Both the position numbers and the translations under genes were made by a program. Positions 28,366-37,387 of a stretch of 64,000 nt of DNA are shown here, piece after piece; the stretch's first letter is position 1, and every line of letters begins with the position of its first letter. The stretch is taken from assembly GCF_900110915.1 (NCBI RefSeq), contig NZ_FOFG01000005.1:172595-236594 (forward strand), read 5' to 3'. This DNA is from Faunimonas pinastri (GTDB lineage: Bacteria > Pseudomonadota > Alphaproteobacteria > Rhizobiales > Afifellaceae). Below the pieces are notes generated by a model. It searched no databases. It was not told the origin of the DNA and saw nothing but the letters and a program-made list of their open reading frames with translations.

Positions 28366-28902
28366 GTCTTTCCCCTGTTGGCATTAGCGGCTTAGTGCAT
28401 CAGCAGTCCCGTTTTCCCAAGCATGGGGAGGGGCGAAGCTGCATTGTTCTTTTCGGCGGGGAACGGGGGCGCGTTCAAGGGGGCTTGTTCGCCGTCTGAG
28501 GTGAAAAAAGCGACGCCGCCCAGAGGATGAGAACGCCGGCTGACATCGTTGGTCGCTGACCTCTCCCTCCCCTAAGGCAATGTTGCAGGACGCGCTTTCA
28601 ACGAGCGCTCTGAGGCCTGCCCGCCACAGGCCGCAAGTTGCGCATTCCGACGTTTTCGAATCTGCCGCGCTTCTCTCCGGCGATCGATCCGCGAATAGTC
28701 CGATCGCCCACAAGATGCCAATCGGATCGGCGAAATCTTCAGGCGGCGGTGCGCCAGCCTGAGCGCCTCAGAAATTCCCAAGCCGGGCGGTCCAAAGTCG
28801 AGGCGCACGTCGAAAGGCCGTTCATTAAGGTCAGGCGAATCGTTGCCGTAACGGCAGGCTTCTTTATCTATATAGAGATTGCGCTTCAGAGCACCTTTGT
28901 AG
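28366..28902. other. 537-bp stretch without a supported gene, between tRNA-Thr and lacI-type gene
   Basis: All frames are short or have unconvincing composition, and none gives a protein I recognise. Base composition is less GC-biased than in the housekeeping genes, especially from 28830 on. The position directly 3' of a tRNA fits an old integration junction, but I see no integrase and no second copy of the tRNA 3' end. The lacI promoter is probably within the last 100 bp, where an AT-rich patch TTTATCTATATAGAG lies at 28862-28876. Confidence 0.45.
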
Positions 28903-29952
28903 ATGTCAGAGTTTGGGATCAAACTAAACAGTGCGCACCCGCCTCGGGGGCAGGTTCGCAGCCGCCCCACGATGCGCGATGTTGCGAAACGGGCTGGTGT
29001 CGGCATCAAGACCGTTTCGCGTGTCGTGAACAAAGAGCCGGGCGTGAGCGACGACACGAAGGCCCACATTCTTTGTGCCATCGCGGACCTTGGGTTCCGT
29101 CCCAATATCAGCGCTCGCGATCTGAAACAGGGCAAGACGAAGAGCCTCGGCCTGGTCTGCGAAGATCTCTCCGAGCCCTTTCAGTCGTGCTTGATCCGAG
29201 CGGTCGAGGAGGTCGCGATAAAGCACGGCCATATGCTCTTTGTCGCTTCGTCGGCGGGCGATGCGGACCGGGAACAAGAGGCGGTTCAGGCGCTGAGCTC
29301 AAGGCAGGTTGGCGGCCTCATCATCACTCCGGCGCGAAGCGACCCCGGCCGTTTGGCTACGGCCCTTCCCAAGGATAGTTCGGTCGTGTTCGTCGACCGC
29401 CCTGCTCCTGGGCTGATCGGTGACTGCATTCTGGCGGACAATGCCGGAGGCATCCATGCAGCGGTTCAGCATCTGACGAACCATCGCCACCGCCGGATCG
29501 CTTTCATAGGAGACCAGCCAAATCTATTCACTCAAACGGAACGGGTCGATGCCTTCCGCCATGCTTTGCAGGAAAGAGGGCTTCCCGTCGACGACCGGAT
29601 GATCTCCATGCAACGGCCGGACCCGGTGACCGCCGCCGCCACCCTGACCGATATGCTGAATTTGCGAGACTTTCCGACCGCCATCATCACCGGCAATGCA
29701 CTGTGCACGTTTGCCGTGCTTCATGGGCTCGCCGGCCAGAAGCGAAGACCCGCTCTGATCGGATTCGATGATTTCGCCATGGCGGACCTGCTCGACCCAG
29801 CCGTGACCGTTATCGCCCAGAACGCAGCGAGGATGGGAGAACTCGCGGCGGAACTCTTGTTCAAACGCCTTTCCGGCGCCCACACAGGGTCGCAGACCAT
29901 AAGGCTTGCGACTCGCCTTATCGTCCGCGGTTCGGGTGAACTCGCCCCCTAA
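28903..29952 (+). CDS. LacI-family transcriptional regulator
   Basis: The 349-residue protein has the LacI helix-turn-helix MRDVAKRAGVGIKTVSRVVN near residues 24-43, the hinge RPNISARDLKQGKT, and a periplasmic-binding-type sugar sensor domain. The ATG at 28903 adds 23 residues before the HTH; an ATG at 28972 would start right at it. It is codirectional with the sugar-transport operon 131 bp downstream, whose promoter holds a LacI-type palindrome. It is the likely local repressor, with a sugar as inducer. Confidence 0.88.
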   Translation: MSEFGIKLNSAHPPRGQVRSRPTMRDVAKRAGVGIKTVSRVVNKEPGVSDDTKAHILCAIADLGFRPNISARDLKQGKTKSLGLVCEDLSEPFQSCLIRAVEEVAIKHGHMLFVASSAGDADREQEAVQALSSRQVGGLIITPARSDPGRLATALPKDSSVVFVDRPAPGLIGDCILADNAGGIHAAVQHLTNHRHRRIAFIGDQPNLFTQTERVDAFRHALQERGLPVDDRMISMQRPDPVTAAATLTDMLNLRDFPTAIITGNALCTFAVLHGLAGQKRRPALIGFDDFAMADLLDPAVTVIAQNAARMGELAAELLFKRLSGAHTGSQTIRLATRLIVRGSGELAP

Positions 29953-30004
29953 CGGCGCGCGAGAGCAGCGAAGCAACGCCGAACACTGCATTCGATCTTC
30001 GATC

Positions 30005-30050
30005 TTGACGATTTCCGCCGACCGTCTAATCTGGGATGACAACGTTGTCA
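30005..30050 (+). promoter_or_regulatory. Promoter with LacI-type operator for the sugar ABC operon
   Basis: A sigma70-like promoter reads TTGACG (30005-30010), 16 bp, TAATCT (30027-30032). A perfect 14-bp palindrome, TGACAACGTTGTCA, lies at 30037-30050, just downstream of the -10 and over the expected transcription start. The central CG and this placement are typical for LacI-family repressors, so binding there should block initiation. Confidence 0.75.
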
Positions 30051-30083
30051 TAAGAACAGCGGATGATCCCAGGGAGGAATATC

Positions 30084-31301
30084 ATGAAGATCTCACGCTC
30101 TGCCCGAGTGACCCTCGGCGCATCTGTTCTCGCCCTGCTGGCATCATCCAGCGCTGGTTTCACAGCGCCTGTCACACTGCGCTGGGCCATGTCCGCCGAT
30201 TCGCAGGCCGAGATCGGCGTCTGGCAGCATCTCGCGGATATGGTTCATGCGAAATACCCCGATATCACGGTCACGTTCGAAAGCACGGCATTCTCCGATT
30301 ACTACAACAAGCTGGTAACCGAGGCGGCGGCCGATGACCTGCCCTGCATTGCCGGGCTTCAGGCCCAACGCATTCCGGATGTGGGATCGATCTTCATCGA
30401 TCTTTCGTCGAAGCTCGGGTCGGGGCTGAACATCGGGGAATACCAGTCGTCGATCGTCGACGGGCTGAAGCAGGACGGCAAGCAACTGGCGATCCCATAC
30501 GATCTCGGCCCTTACGTCGTCTATTACAACAAGACGATGTTCAAGGCGGCAGGCCTCGCACTGCCGAAGCCGGGCTGGACCAGCGAGGAGTTCCTGGCTG
30601 ACGCGAAGAAGCTCACGGCCGATGGCCACCACGGCTTCGTCGCCGATGGCACGCCGGACATGTGGCTCCCCTTCGTCCTGAGCATCGGCGGCGACTACAT
30701 GAAGGATGGAGCGCCGGACCTCGACAATGCCAAGATGGTTCAGGGGTTCACCTGGGTCACCGATCTCGCGACGAAGGAGAAAGTCGCACCTCAGATTCCG
30801 GCGACCGGTGCCTCCAACTACCCGGCCGACCAGTTCCGCAACGGAAACGCGGCAATGTATATCGACGGCCCTTGGCAACTCATCAACGCCAAGCAGAACG
30901 TCAAATTCGATATCGGCCTGACGACGGTGCCATCCTTCGGGGGCAAGTCGGTCACCACCATGTCCGGGACCGGCTTCGGCATCACCAAGAGCTGTCAGGA
31001 TCCCGATGCTGCCTGGAAGGCGATTTCCGTCATCGTCGGGCCGGAGGGGCAGAATTATATCGCCAAGGCGGGTCGCGGCTTTCCTGCCTACAAGGCCGCC
31101 CAGACATACTGGTATTCCGTCGCGGACGTGGACGGCGCGAAGGGCGCGATCGATACCGCTCTCGCGACCGTCAACGTCTACAAGACCACGCCGAAGTGGA
31201 ATCGGATCGCCGCCTTGCTCCAGCAGTACGGCGTGGAAGCCTTCAACGGTTCGAGCAGCCCGCAAGCTGTTCTGACCGAGGTGCAGAACCAGGTCGAATA
31301 G
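30084..31301 (+). CDS. ABC sugar transporter, periplasmic binding protein
   Basis: The 405-residue protein has a Sec signal peptide (positive MKISRSARV, then a hydrophobic core to about residue 25) and an SBP_bac_1 (CUT1, oligosaccharide) fold. Blocks include IPYDLGPYVVYYNKTMFKAAGL (seen in part as VVYYNKTMFKAAGL) and GNAAMYIDGPWQL near residue 258. The ATG at 30084 has a GGGAGGA ribosome-binding site; an ATG at 30063 has none. It is first in the operon behind the operator. The ligand cannot be named. Confidence 0.9.
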   Translation: MKISRSARVTLGASVLALLASSSAGFTAPVTLRWAMSADSQAEIGVWQHLADMVHAKYPDITVTFESTAFSDYYNKLVTEAAADDLPCIAGLQAQRIPDVGSIFIDLSSKLGSGLNIGEYQSSIVDGLKQDGKQLAIPYDLGPYVVYYNKTMFKAAGLALPKPGWTSEEFLADAKKLTADGHHGFVADGTPDMWLPFVLSIGGDYMKDGAPDLDNAKMVQGFTWVTDLATKEKVAPQIPATGASNYPADQFRNGNAAMYIDGPWQLINAKQNVKFDIGLTTVPSFGGKSVTTMSGTGFGITKSCQDPDAAWKAISVIVGPEGQNYIAKAGRGFPAYKAAQTYWYSVADVDGAKGAIDTALATVNVYKTTPKWNRIAALLQQYGVEAFNGSSSPQAVLTEVQNQVE

Positions 31302-31307
31302 CCTTTC

Positions 31308-32312
31308 ATGAGCGCGACCATTCCCCTGACAAAGCACGAAGCTGTTCCCGGTCCGGGAGAGCATGAAGCCGCGGGCGCAACGGAGCATTCCGGGACGCAC
31401 GCCGGCAACCGGCCGAAAAGATCGTCACGAAAAGGGGGGCGGGGGGGAGAGACCCTTGCCGCTCTCGCGTTTCTTGCGCCGAACCTGGTCGGTTTTCTCT
31501 GCTTCACCGTCCTCCCGATCGTCGCATCCCTCGTGCTCAGCTTCTACGAGTGGCCCATCATCGGCACCCCGGTCTTCAAGGGGCTGGGCAACTTCGTCAA
31601 GCTGTTCACCCGGGACGTCGTCTTCTGGCGCATCGTCGGCCACACGTTGCACTTTGTCGTGGGCTACCTGATCCTGAACCTCCTGATTTCGATCGGGATC
31701 GCCGTCTGGCTGACGGGGCGGGTGCCGGCCAAGGGGTTCTTTCGCTTCGTCTTTTTCCTGCCCGTCCTCAGTCCGATGGTGGCCAACGCCGTCGTCTGGC
31801 GGCTGCTGTTTGCCTATCCGGACGGATTGATCGTCGCAGTCTTCCGCATGCTGACAGGATCGCCCGGTCCCAACTGGCTGGGCTCGCCCGACTGGTCCAT
31901 GTCGGCGCTGATCATCATGTCCGTCTGGGCTGGTTTCGGCTACAACATGATCATCTTCGTCGCCGGCATCGAGGGCATCCCAAAGCCACTCTACGAGGCC
32001 GCCCGACTCGACGGCGCCGGACCCTGGGTGCGCTTCCGGCACATCACCCTACCCCTGCTGACACCGAGCATCTTCTTCGCGACGGTGATGACCCTCATCT
32101 CCTCGCTCCAGGTTTTCGCACAGCCCTACATCCTGACAGGCGGCGGCCCCGGCTCGTCCACCACCACCATCGTCTACTATCTCTACCAGAACGGCTTCCA
32201 GAACTACGAGATGGGCTATGCCTCGGCGATCGCCTGGAGTCTGTTCATCCTGATCATGGGCGTGACAGCCGTGCAGTTCTGGTTCCAGAAAAAGTGGGTG
32301 CACTACGAATGA
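31308..32312 (+). CDS. ABC sugar transporter, permease 1 (MalF/UgpA type)
   Basis: The 334-residue protein has a hydrophilic N-terminus of about 45 residues, six hydrophobic segments and the EAA loop YEAARLDGAGPWVRFRHITL near residue 227. It belongs to CUT1 permeases. Codons 43-48 contain long G runs (G6-C-G7, 31434-31447), an odd homopolymer in this position. It starts 6 nt after the binding-protein stop. Confidence 0.9.
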   Translation: MSATIPLTKHEAVPGPGEHEAAGATEHSGTHAGNRPKRSSRKGGRGGETLAALAFLAPNLVGFLCFTVLPIVASLVLSFYEWPIIGTPVFKGLGNFVKLFTRDVVFWRIVGHTLHFVVGYLILNLLISIGIAVWLTGRVPAKGFFRFVFFLPVLSPMVANAVVWRLLFAYPDGLIVAVFRMLTGSPGPNWLGSPDWSMSALIIMSVWAGFGYNMIIFVAGIEGIPKPLYEAARLDGAGPWVRFRHITLPLLTPSIFFATVMTLISSLQVFAQPYILTGGGPGSSTTTIVYYLYQNGFQNYEMGYASAIAWSLFILIMGVTAVQFWFQKKWVHYE

Positions 32313-33172
32313 GCCTCGCCGGGACCATGGGGCGACAATGCACGCCCATCCTCCAACGACTGCCTGCCATCGCATCGCAGATCCTTCTCGCCATCACCGC
32401 GCTGATCATCCTGACCCCCTTTATCTGGATGGTAAGCACCGCGCTCAAACCTTCCTCGGAGGTGTTCGCCAATCCGCCACGGCTGATCGGATCGAGCATC
32501 GAATGGGGCAACTTCTCGAAGGCATGGCACTACCTTCCCTTCGCCCGTTTCATGCTGAACGGGCTGATCGTCTCCGGACTTGGCACTATGGTCGTCGTCG
32601 CGACGTCCGCGTCGGCCGCCTATGCCTTCTCCCGTCTCCACTGGCGGGGGCGGGACGGGATCTTCCTGCTTTATCTCGGGACGCTGATGATCCCGCAGGA
32701 AGTGCTGGTCGTGCCGATGTTCATGCTGATGCGAAAGCTTGGCTGGGTGAACAGCTACCAGGCGCTGATCATCCCCTGGGCCTTCTCCGCCTTTGGGACC
32801 TTCCTGCTGCGCCAGTTCTTCCTGACCCTCCCCCGAGAACTGGAAGAGGCGGCCAAGATCGATGGAGCAGGACGGTGGATCATCTTCTCGCGTATCCTGC
32901 TGCCGCTGACCGCTCCAGCACTCGGAACGCTCGCGGTGTTCACCTTCGTCGGCTACTGGAACAGCTTTCTCTGGCCCTTGCTCGTCGTCAGTAACGTCAA
33001 GATGGCGACTGTCCCCCTCGGGTTGAACATGTTTCTCGGCCAGACGGGCAATCAGTGGAACATGCTGATGGCCGCCGCGACGATCTCGATCGTGCCGAGC
33101 GTGATCATGGTCCTTTGCCTGCAACGCTACCTCGTCTCCGGCATCGCGCTCAGCGGCCTGGGCGGCCGCTGA
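32309..33172 (+). CDS. ABC sugar transporter, permease 2 (MalG/UgpE type)
   Basis: The 287-residue protein has six membrane segments and the EAA loop EEAAKIDGAGRWIIFSRILL near residue 180. It starts inside the permease 1 stop (ATGA). No ABC ATPase follows, so the complex must use an ATPase encoded elsewhere, as known for MsiK/MsmK-type CUT1 systems. Confidence 0.9.
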   Translation: MSLAGTMGRQCTPILQRLPAIASQILLAITALIILTPFIWMVSTALKPSSEVFANPPRLIGSSIEWGNFSKAWHYLPFARFMLNGLIVSGLGTMVVVATSASAAYAFSRLHWRGRDGIFLLYLGTLMIPQEVLVVPMFMLMRKLGWVNSYQALIIPWAFSAFGTFLLRQFFLTLPRELEEAAKIDGAGRWIIFSRILLPLTAPALGTLAVFTFVGYWNSFLWPLLVVSNVKMATVPLGLNMFLGQTGNQWNMLMAAATISIVPSVIMVLCLQRYLVSGIALSGLGGR

Positions 33173-33214
33173 GCTCGCTCCTCAACTCTCGTTCCGTCTT
33201 TTCAGGAGAAGATC

Positions 33215-35269
33215 ATGTCGATCTCGCACGGCGTGCTGCGCCAAATTCATCTCGACTTCCACACCAGCAAGGACATCCCGAAGGTCGGCGAGAGCTTCAA
33301 TCCCGAGACCTTCGCGCGGACCCTGCAAGAGGCTGACGTCAACTCGATCATCCTCTTCGCCCGCTGCCATCACGGCTATCTCTATTATCCTGGCGACGAG
33401 TCGATCCTGGGGCCGGTCCATCCGGGTCTCGATTTCGATCTTCTCGGCCAGCAGCTCGCTGCATGCCGTAAGCTCGGCATCAAGGTCTCGATCTACACCA
33501 CGGTCCAGTGGGACGTGCTCACCGCTTCGCGGCATCCAGAATGGCGAGTGATGCACGATGACGGGTCGCTGGAAGGGACGCCTCCGTTCGAGGCCGGCTT
33601 CTATCGCAAGCTCAGCCTGAGTTCTCCCTATCAGGAAGTCTTCAAGGATCACCTCAAGGATATCCTAAAGCACTTCCAGCCGGACGGCATCTATTTCGAT
33701 TTCATTCGTCCAGACTGCGACGTGTCGGAATATTCGCAGGAGACGATGCGGGCGCAGGGGCTCGATCCCGCCAAGCGCGAGGATCAGGAGGCGTTCGGCG
33801 ACTGGAATGCCAACCGCTACGAGATGGAACTGGCGGAATTGGCCCGCAGCATTCAGCCGAACCTCTCGGTCACCTTCAATGGCGGCCATATCGGCATGCG
33901 CCATCGCGACGCCGCGCCCGCCTATACGCATTTCGAGCTGGAAACGCTGCCGAGCGGCGGCTGGGGCTACATGTATTTCCCGGTAACGGGACGATATGCC
34001 CGCACCCTCGGTCCCGGCGTTGTCGGCACCACGGGCAAGTTCCATTCCACTTGGGGCGATTTCCATTCGCTCAAGAACAAGGCGGCGCTGGAATACGAAG
34101 TGTTCAGGATGATCGCCCAGGGTGCGGGCTGCTCTATCGGGGATCAGCTTCATCCGAATGGCGCCCTCGACCCGGACACCTACGAACTGGTCGGCTCGGT
34201 TTACAAAGCCGTTCGGGCAAAGGAGCCGTGGCTGGCGAATGCGAAGCCGCTGACCGAGATCGCCGTCTACAACCCGGAAGAACAACTCGGCGGCGGCGTC
34301 ATGGATCTGCCGAAGGGCATTCAGGGCATGGTCCGGATGCTGGTGGAAGGCGGACACCAGTTCGACCTCGTCGGGTCATGGCATGATCTCGACGCCTATA
34401 GGCTCGTGGTTCTGCCGGACTATATCCGTCTCACAGATGAGCAGGCCTCACGGTTGCGGACGTTCATCGCCAACGGGGGCAAGGTCATCGCCTCCTTTGA
34501 ATCCGGTCTCTCACAGGACGGCAGCGAATTCATCCTGACGGAACTCGGAGTGCGTCTGGATTCCGACGGCCCGCGCGACCTCGCCGGCAAGCTCGTGCGC
34601 GGCAAAGTCTTCGAACGGCATGACTACGCTCAATACGTGAAGCCGCGGGAAGCTCTCTCCAAGGACATGAAGCCGGCCGAGCGGCCGATCTACATCCGGG
34701 GAACCGACGTTTCAGCCCAACCGGGCTCAACGGTTCTGGCGGATCTCGTCGAACCCTATTTCGACCGGACCTACCAGCACTACATCTCGCATCTGCAGGC
34801 GCCCTCGACCGGCCACGTCGGCAAGCCGGCCGTCGTACAGAACGGCTCGGTCATCTACTTCAACAGCCCGATCGCGACGCAGTATGAACAATGCGCTCCG
34901 CTCTGGGTGCGGCAACTGTTCCTTAATGCCGTGGACATCCTGCTGCCTGACCCGTTGGTCAGACACGAGGGTCCTAGCACGCTTGAGGTCTCGATTCTTC
35001 GCCAGGCCGAAGAGAACCGGGATGTCGTACACCTCTTGCATTACGTGCCGGAACGGCGTGGAGCAGAGTTCGACACCATCGAGGATGTGTTGCCGGTGTT
35101 CGGTGTCAAGCTCTCGATCCGGAGTGACCATCCGGTCGAAACGATCACCTTGGAACCGCAACGAGTGCAGCTCCCGTTCGAAGAGCGAGACGGCCGAATT
35201 GAAGTCAACGTTCTCAAGGTGCATGGGCATCAAATGCTCTCCCTCAAGCACAAGCAGGAGGGGAGATAG
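33215..35269 (+). CDS. GHL6-type glycoside hydrolase with GH42-like trimerisation domain
   Basis: The 684-residue protein lacks a signal peptide, so it should act on imported sugar. The N-terminal barrel (about residues 1-340) has the GHL6 (PF14871) hallmarks QIHLDFHTS near residue 10 and FARCHHGYLYYPG near residue 47; GIYFDFIRPDCD near residue 162 and HFELETLPSGGWGY near residue 237 hold candidate catalytic acids. Residues 345-470 resemble the beta-galactosidase trimerisation domain, followed by a beta-rich tail. An AGGAG site precedes the ATG. It is last in the operon; the linkage cleaved is unknown. Confidence 0.72.
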   Translation: MSISHGVLRQIHLDFHTSKDIPKVGESFNPETFARTLQEADVNSIILFARCHHGYLYYPGDESILGPVHPGLDFDLLGQQLAACRKLGIKVSIYTTVQWDVLTASRHPEWRVMHDDGSLEGTPPFEAGFYRKLSLSSPYQEVFKDHLKDILKHFQPDGIYFDFIRPDCDVSEYSQETMRAQGLDPAKREDQEAFGDWNANRYEMELAELARSIQPNLSVTFNGGHIGMRHRDAAPAYTHFELETLPSGGWGYMYFPVTGRYARTLGPGVVGTTGKFHSTWGDFHSLKNKAALEYEVFRMIAQGAGCSIGDQLHPNGALDPDTYELVGSVYKAVRAKEPWLANAKPLTEIAVYNPEEQLGGGVMDLPKGIQGMVRMLVEGGHQFDLVGSWHDLDAYRLVVLPDYIRLTDEQASRLRTFIANGGKVIASFESGLSQDGSEFILTELGVRLDSDGPRDLAGKLVRGKVFERHDYAQYVKPREALSKDMKPAERPIYIRGTDVSAQPGSTVLADLVEPYFDRTYQHYISHLQAPSTGHVGKPAVVQNGSVIYFNSPIATQYEQCAPLWVRQLFLNAVDILLPDPLVRHEGPSTLEVSILRQAEENRDVVHLLHYVPERRGAEFDTIEDVLPVFGVKLSIRSDHPVETITLEPQRVQLPFEERDGRIEVNVLKVHGHQMLSLKHKQEGR

Positions 35270-35589
35270 CCCTTTCGGGGGCGACCTTCCTGTAGGATCA
35301 GGAGCAAATTCCGAGGCCGAAACAGGGCTGATCACCCATGTTTCGGCTGAGGGTCACGGGTGCTCAGGCCCGATCCCAGCACTGGCGGCGTTGTATTCTC
35401 TGGATCGACGTGCTCGCCGACTGGAAATGACTCGGATCCTCGTCGGACACGAAGAACGACCAGGAGCCGTGGTCAGGCGGTGGTTGTTCGGCGCAGCCCG
35501 TGAGTGCCGGGTCCGCTTGTGCTTTGAAGCAGCTCCCGAGCGGACCGGCAGCCGGCGGTCGATTGCGCTGATCTTGAGAACCGAGCGGT
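35270..35589. other. 320-bp gap with a hairpin, end of the sugar locus
   Basis: No gene is supported. A 9-bp perfect inverted repeat, GCCGAAACA at 35316-35324 and TGTTTCGGC at 35339-35347 with a 14-nt loop, lies 47 bp after the hydrolase stop and may end the operon transcript, though no T-run follows. The remainder shows no conserved coding pattern. Confidence 0.4.
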
Positions 35590-36585
35590 TCAGGGACCGA
35601 ACGACGCCTCGCGGTCCCAGACGTCGCCGGGTTCGGCCGCGACGAAGACGTCCGGCGGCAATCCGAGCTTTTGGAGTTCCGCCGCCAGTTCTTCCTTCGG
35701 GGCCGTCCGGGCCTCGTCGGTCAGACGGAACGTGCCCCAGTGCACGCCGAAGGCGCGGCGGGCGCCGCAATCCGCCATGATGCGCACGGCCTCGGCCGGA
35801 TCGACGTGCTGGTCCTTCATGAACCAGCGCGGCGCATAGGCGCCGATCGGGATCACGGCGAAGTCGATGTCGGGAAAGCGCGCGCCCACCTCGCGGAAGA
35901 TTTCGCCGTCGCCATATCCGGTATCGCCGACGACATAGACGGTGCCGGCGGGCGACCGGATGACATAGCCGCCCCAGAGCGCCATGCGGCGATCGCCGAG
36001 GCTGCGCGCGGACCAGTGGTTCGCCGGCTGCAGGCAGGCCGTGATATCCGCTCCGAGGTCGAGCGACTGGCCCCAGTCCAGCGTATCCACCCGGATTTCC
36101 GGCGCCTTCCCGGCGATGACGGCATCGTTGCCGAGCGGCGCGACGAAGCGGGGGCGATGCGCCTGCTGAAGTCGCTTCAGTGTGTCGATGTCTAGATGGT
36201 CGTAATGATCGTGCGTGAGGAGCACCGCATGGATCGGCGGCAGGTCCTCGAAGCGGATGCCGGGCGCATTGACGCGGCGCGGACCCGCCCAGCGAACGGG
36301 ACTGACGCGCTCCGACCAGACGGGATCGACCAGGAGGTTCCGGCCGGCCAGCTGGATCAGCACGGAGGCATGCCCAACCATGGTGACGCGGAGCCCGGCC
36401 ACCTGGGGTTCCGGAACGGTCGTGCGCACCGGCGGCGCTTCTGTCCAGGGCTGCCGACCGCCTTCAAAGCGCCAGCGAAGGAGGTCCTTGAGGCCGCGGT
36501 CCGTGTTGGGATGCCGGGGATTGAAGAAGCGGCCGTCGTCGAAATGGTCCGACGGAGGGCCCTGATAGTACTTGTTCGCTGGCAT
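35590..36585 (-). CDS. Metallo-beta-lactamase-fold hydrolase (NAPE-PLD / RomA-like)
   Basis: The 331-residue protein has the metal site LTHDHYDHLD (HxHxDH) near residue 120, GHASVLIQ before it, and downstream metal ligands in NHWS, GDTGYGD and VHWGTF. The N-terminal FFNPRHPN block and domain order match the N-acyl-phosphatidylethanolamine phospholipase D-like group, also annotated as RomA in bacteria. It starts at the ATG at 36585 behind AAGGGA. No signal peptide is evident. The substrate is not predictable. Confidence 0.85.
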   Translation of the reverse strand: MPANKYYQGPPSDHFDDGRFFNPRHPNTDRGLKDLLRWRFEGGRQPWTEAPPVRTTVPEPQVAGLRVTMVGHASVLIQLAGRNLLVDPVWSERVSPVRWAGPRRVNAPGIRFEDLPPIHAVLLTHDHYDHLDIDTLKRLQQAHRPRFVAPLGNDAVIAGKAPEIRVDTLDWGQSLDLGADITACLQPANHWSARSLGDRRMALWGGYVIRSPAGTVYVVGDTGYGDGEIFREVGARFPDIDFAVIPIGAYAPRWFMKDQHVDPAEAVRIMADCGARRAFGVHWGTFRLTDEARTAPKEELAAELQKLGLPPDVFVAAEPGDVWDREASFGP

Positions 36586-36710
36586 CTGTTCCCTTGTCGG
36601 CAATTGGCCGGGCCGGTCGCGCCGGCACGCGCGATCTGCGTCGCCGGTCGCCGCTTTCCTTCCATGAAGGATGCCGGACGACCAAGCGCAAGGGGACGCC
36701 CCGCTTCTCG

Positions 36711-36800
36711 TCACCCCTTTGCGCGGTATTCGTCGGGAATGACGAAGACCTCGTCGGCCCGGGCATAGCCGCCGTCGGGGATCTCCTCGATCAGCACCAT
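36711..36800 (-). pseudogene. Possible short coding remnant
   Basis: A 29-codon frame starts at ATG 36800 and reads MVLIEEIPDGGYARADEV then VFVIPDEYRAKG to a stop. The composition looks protein-like, but I do not recognise a family. It sits between the MBL gene and the SDR remnant in a decayed patch. It could be a gene tail, a tiny gene or chance. Confidence 0.25.
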
Positions 36801-36845
36801 GGTATGCGGCCGCGCATTCTCTGCTCCTGTTGCTCTCTATTGATT

Positions 36846-37387
36846 TCAGGTCGCCGGATGGAGCAGGCCGGCGATCCCGATCCGCTCCAGGAGCTGCGCG
36901 CGGACACGGTCGGTCATGCCGTTGACGATTTTGGCGCCGTCCTCGGAGGGATCGACATGGATGCGGAAGGGGCTGCTTCCCGTGCGGAGGTCGACGGACC
37001 CTTGCGATCGCCTCCGCTACCTCCGCCGGATCGGCATAGGCGGGCTCCAGCGCCGCGAGGCCCCGCGACGCCTGGGCGCCCACGCCGGCATGAGGCCCGA
37101 CCAGTAGAGTCCCGCGCGCTTCGGGCATCGCCGGGATGGCCGGCGTTGGCGAAATGCTCGGTGCCCTTCGTGACGGCGCCCGGCACCACGATCGTGGTCT
37201 CGATGCCGAAGCGGGCGAGTTCCAGCGCATAGCTCTGGGCGAGTGCATCCATGCCGCCCTTCGCCGCGAAATATGGCGCCGGGAAAGGCGGCCTGCCGCC
37301 GCGCGCGCTGCTGGAGCCGACCCACACCGTCTGCGCCGCGCGAAGAGAGCGCATATGCGGCAGCGCGGCGCGGTTTACCCGCTGCGT
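36846..37387 (-). pseudogene. Short-chain dehydrogenase/reductase remnant (5' end missing, frameshifted)
   Basis: Reading leftward, the remnant begins abruptly at GTQRVNRAALPHM. It continues through the active-site YFAAK (YxxxK) and the IETTIVVPGAVTKGTEHF block. It then changes frame after HPGD into GLAALEPAYADPAEVAEAIARV, and again into GSSPFRIHVDPSEDGAKIVN, ending at a TGA at 36846. Its NAD-binding N-terminal half (TGxxxGxG) is gone. At least two frameshifts and the missing half make it non-functional. It abuts the methyltransferase remnant head to head. Confidence 0.8.

Noticed and set aside
35354..35770. 138-codon minus-strand frame after the MBL gene
   Set aside because: It overlaps the MBL coding region in another frame and is Arg/Pro-rich without any recognisable motif.
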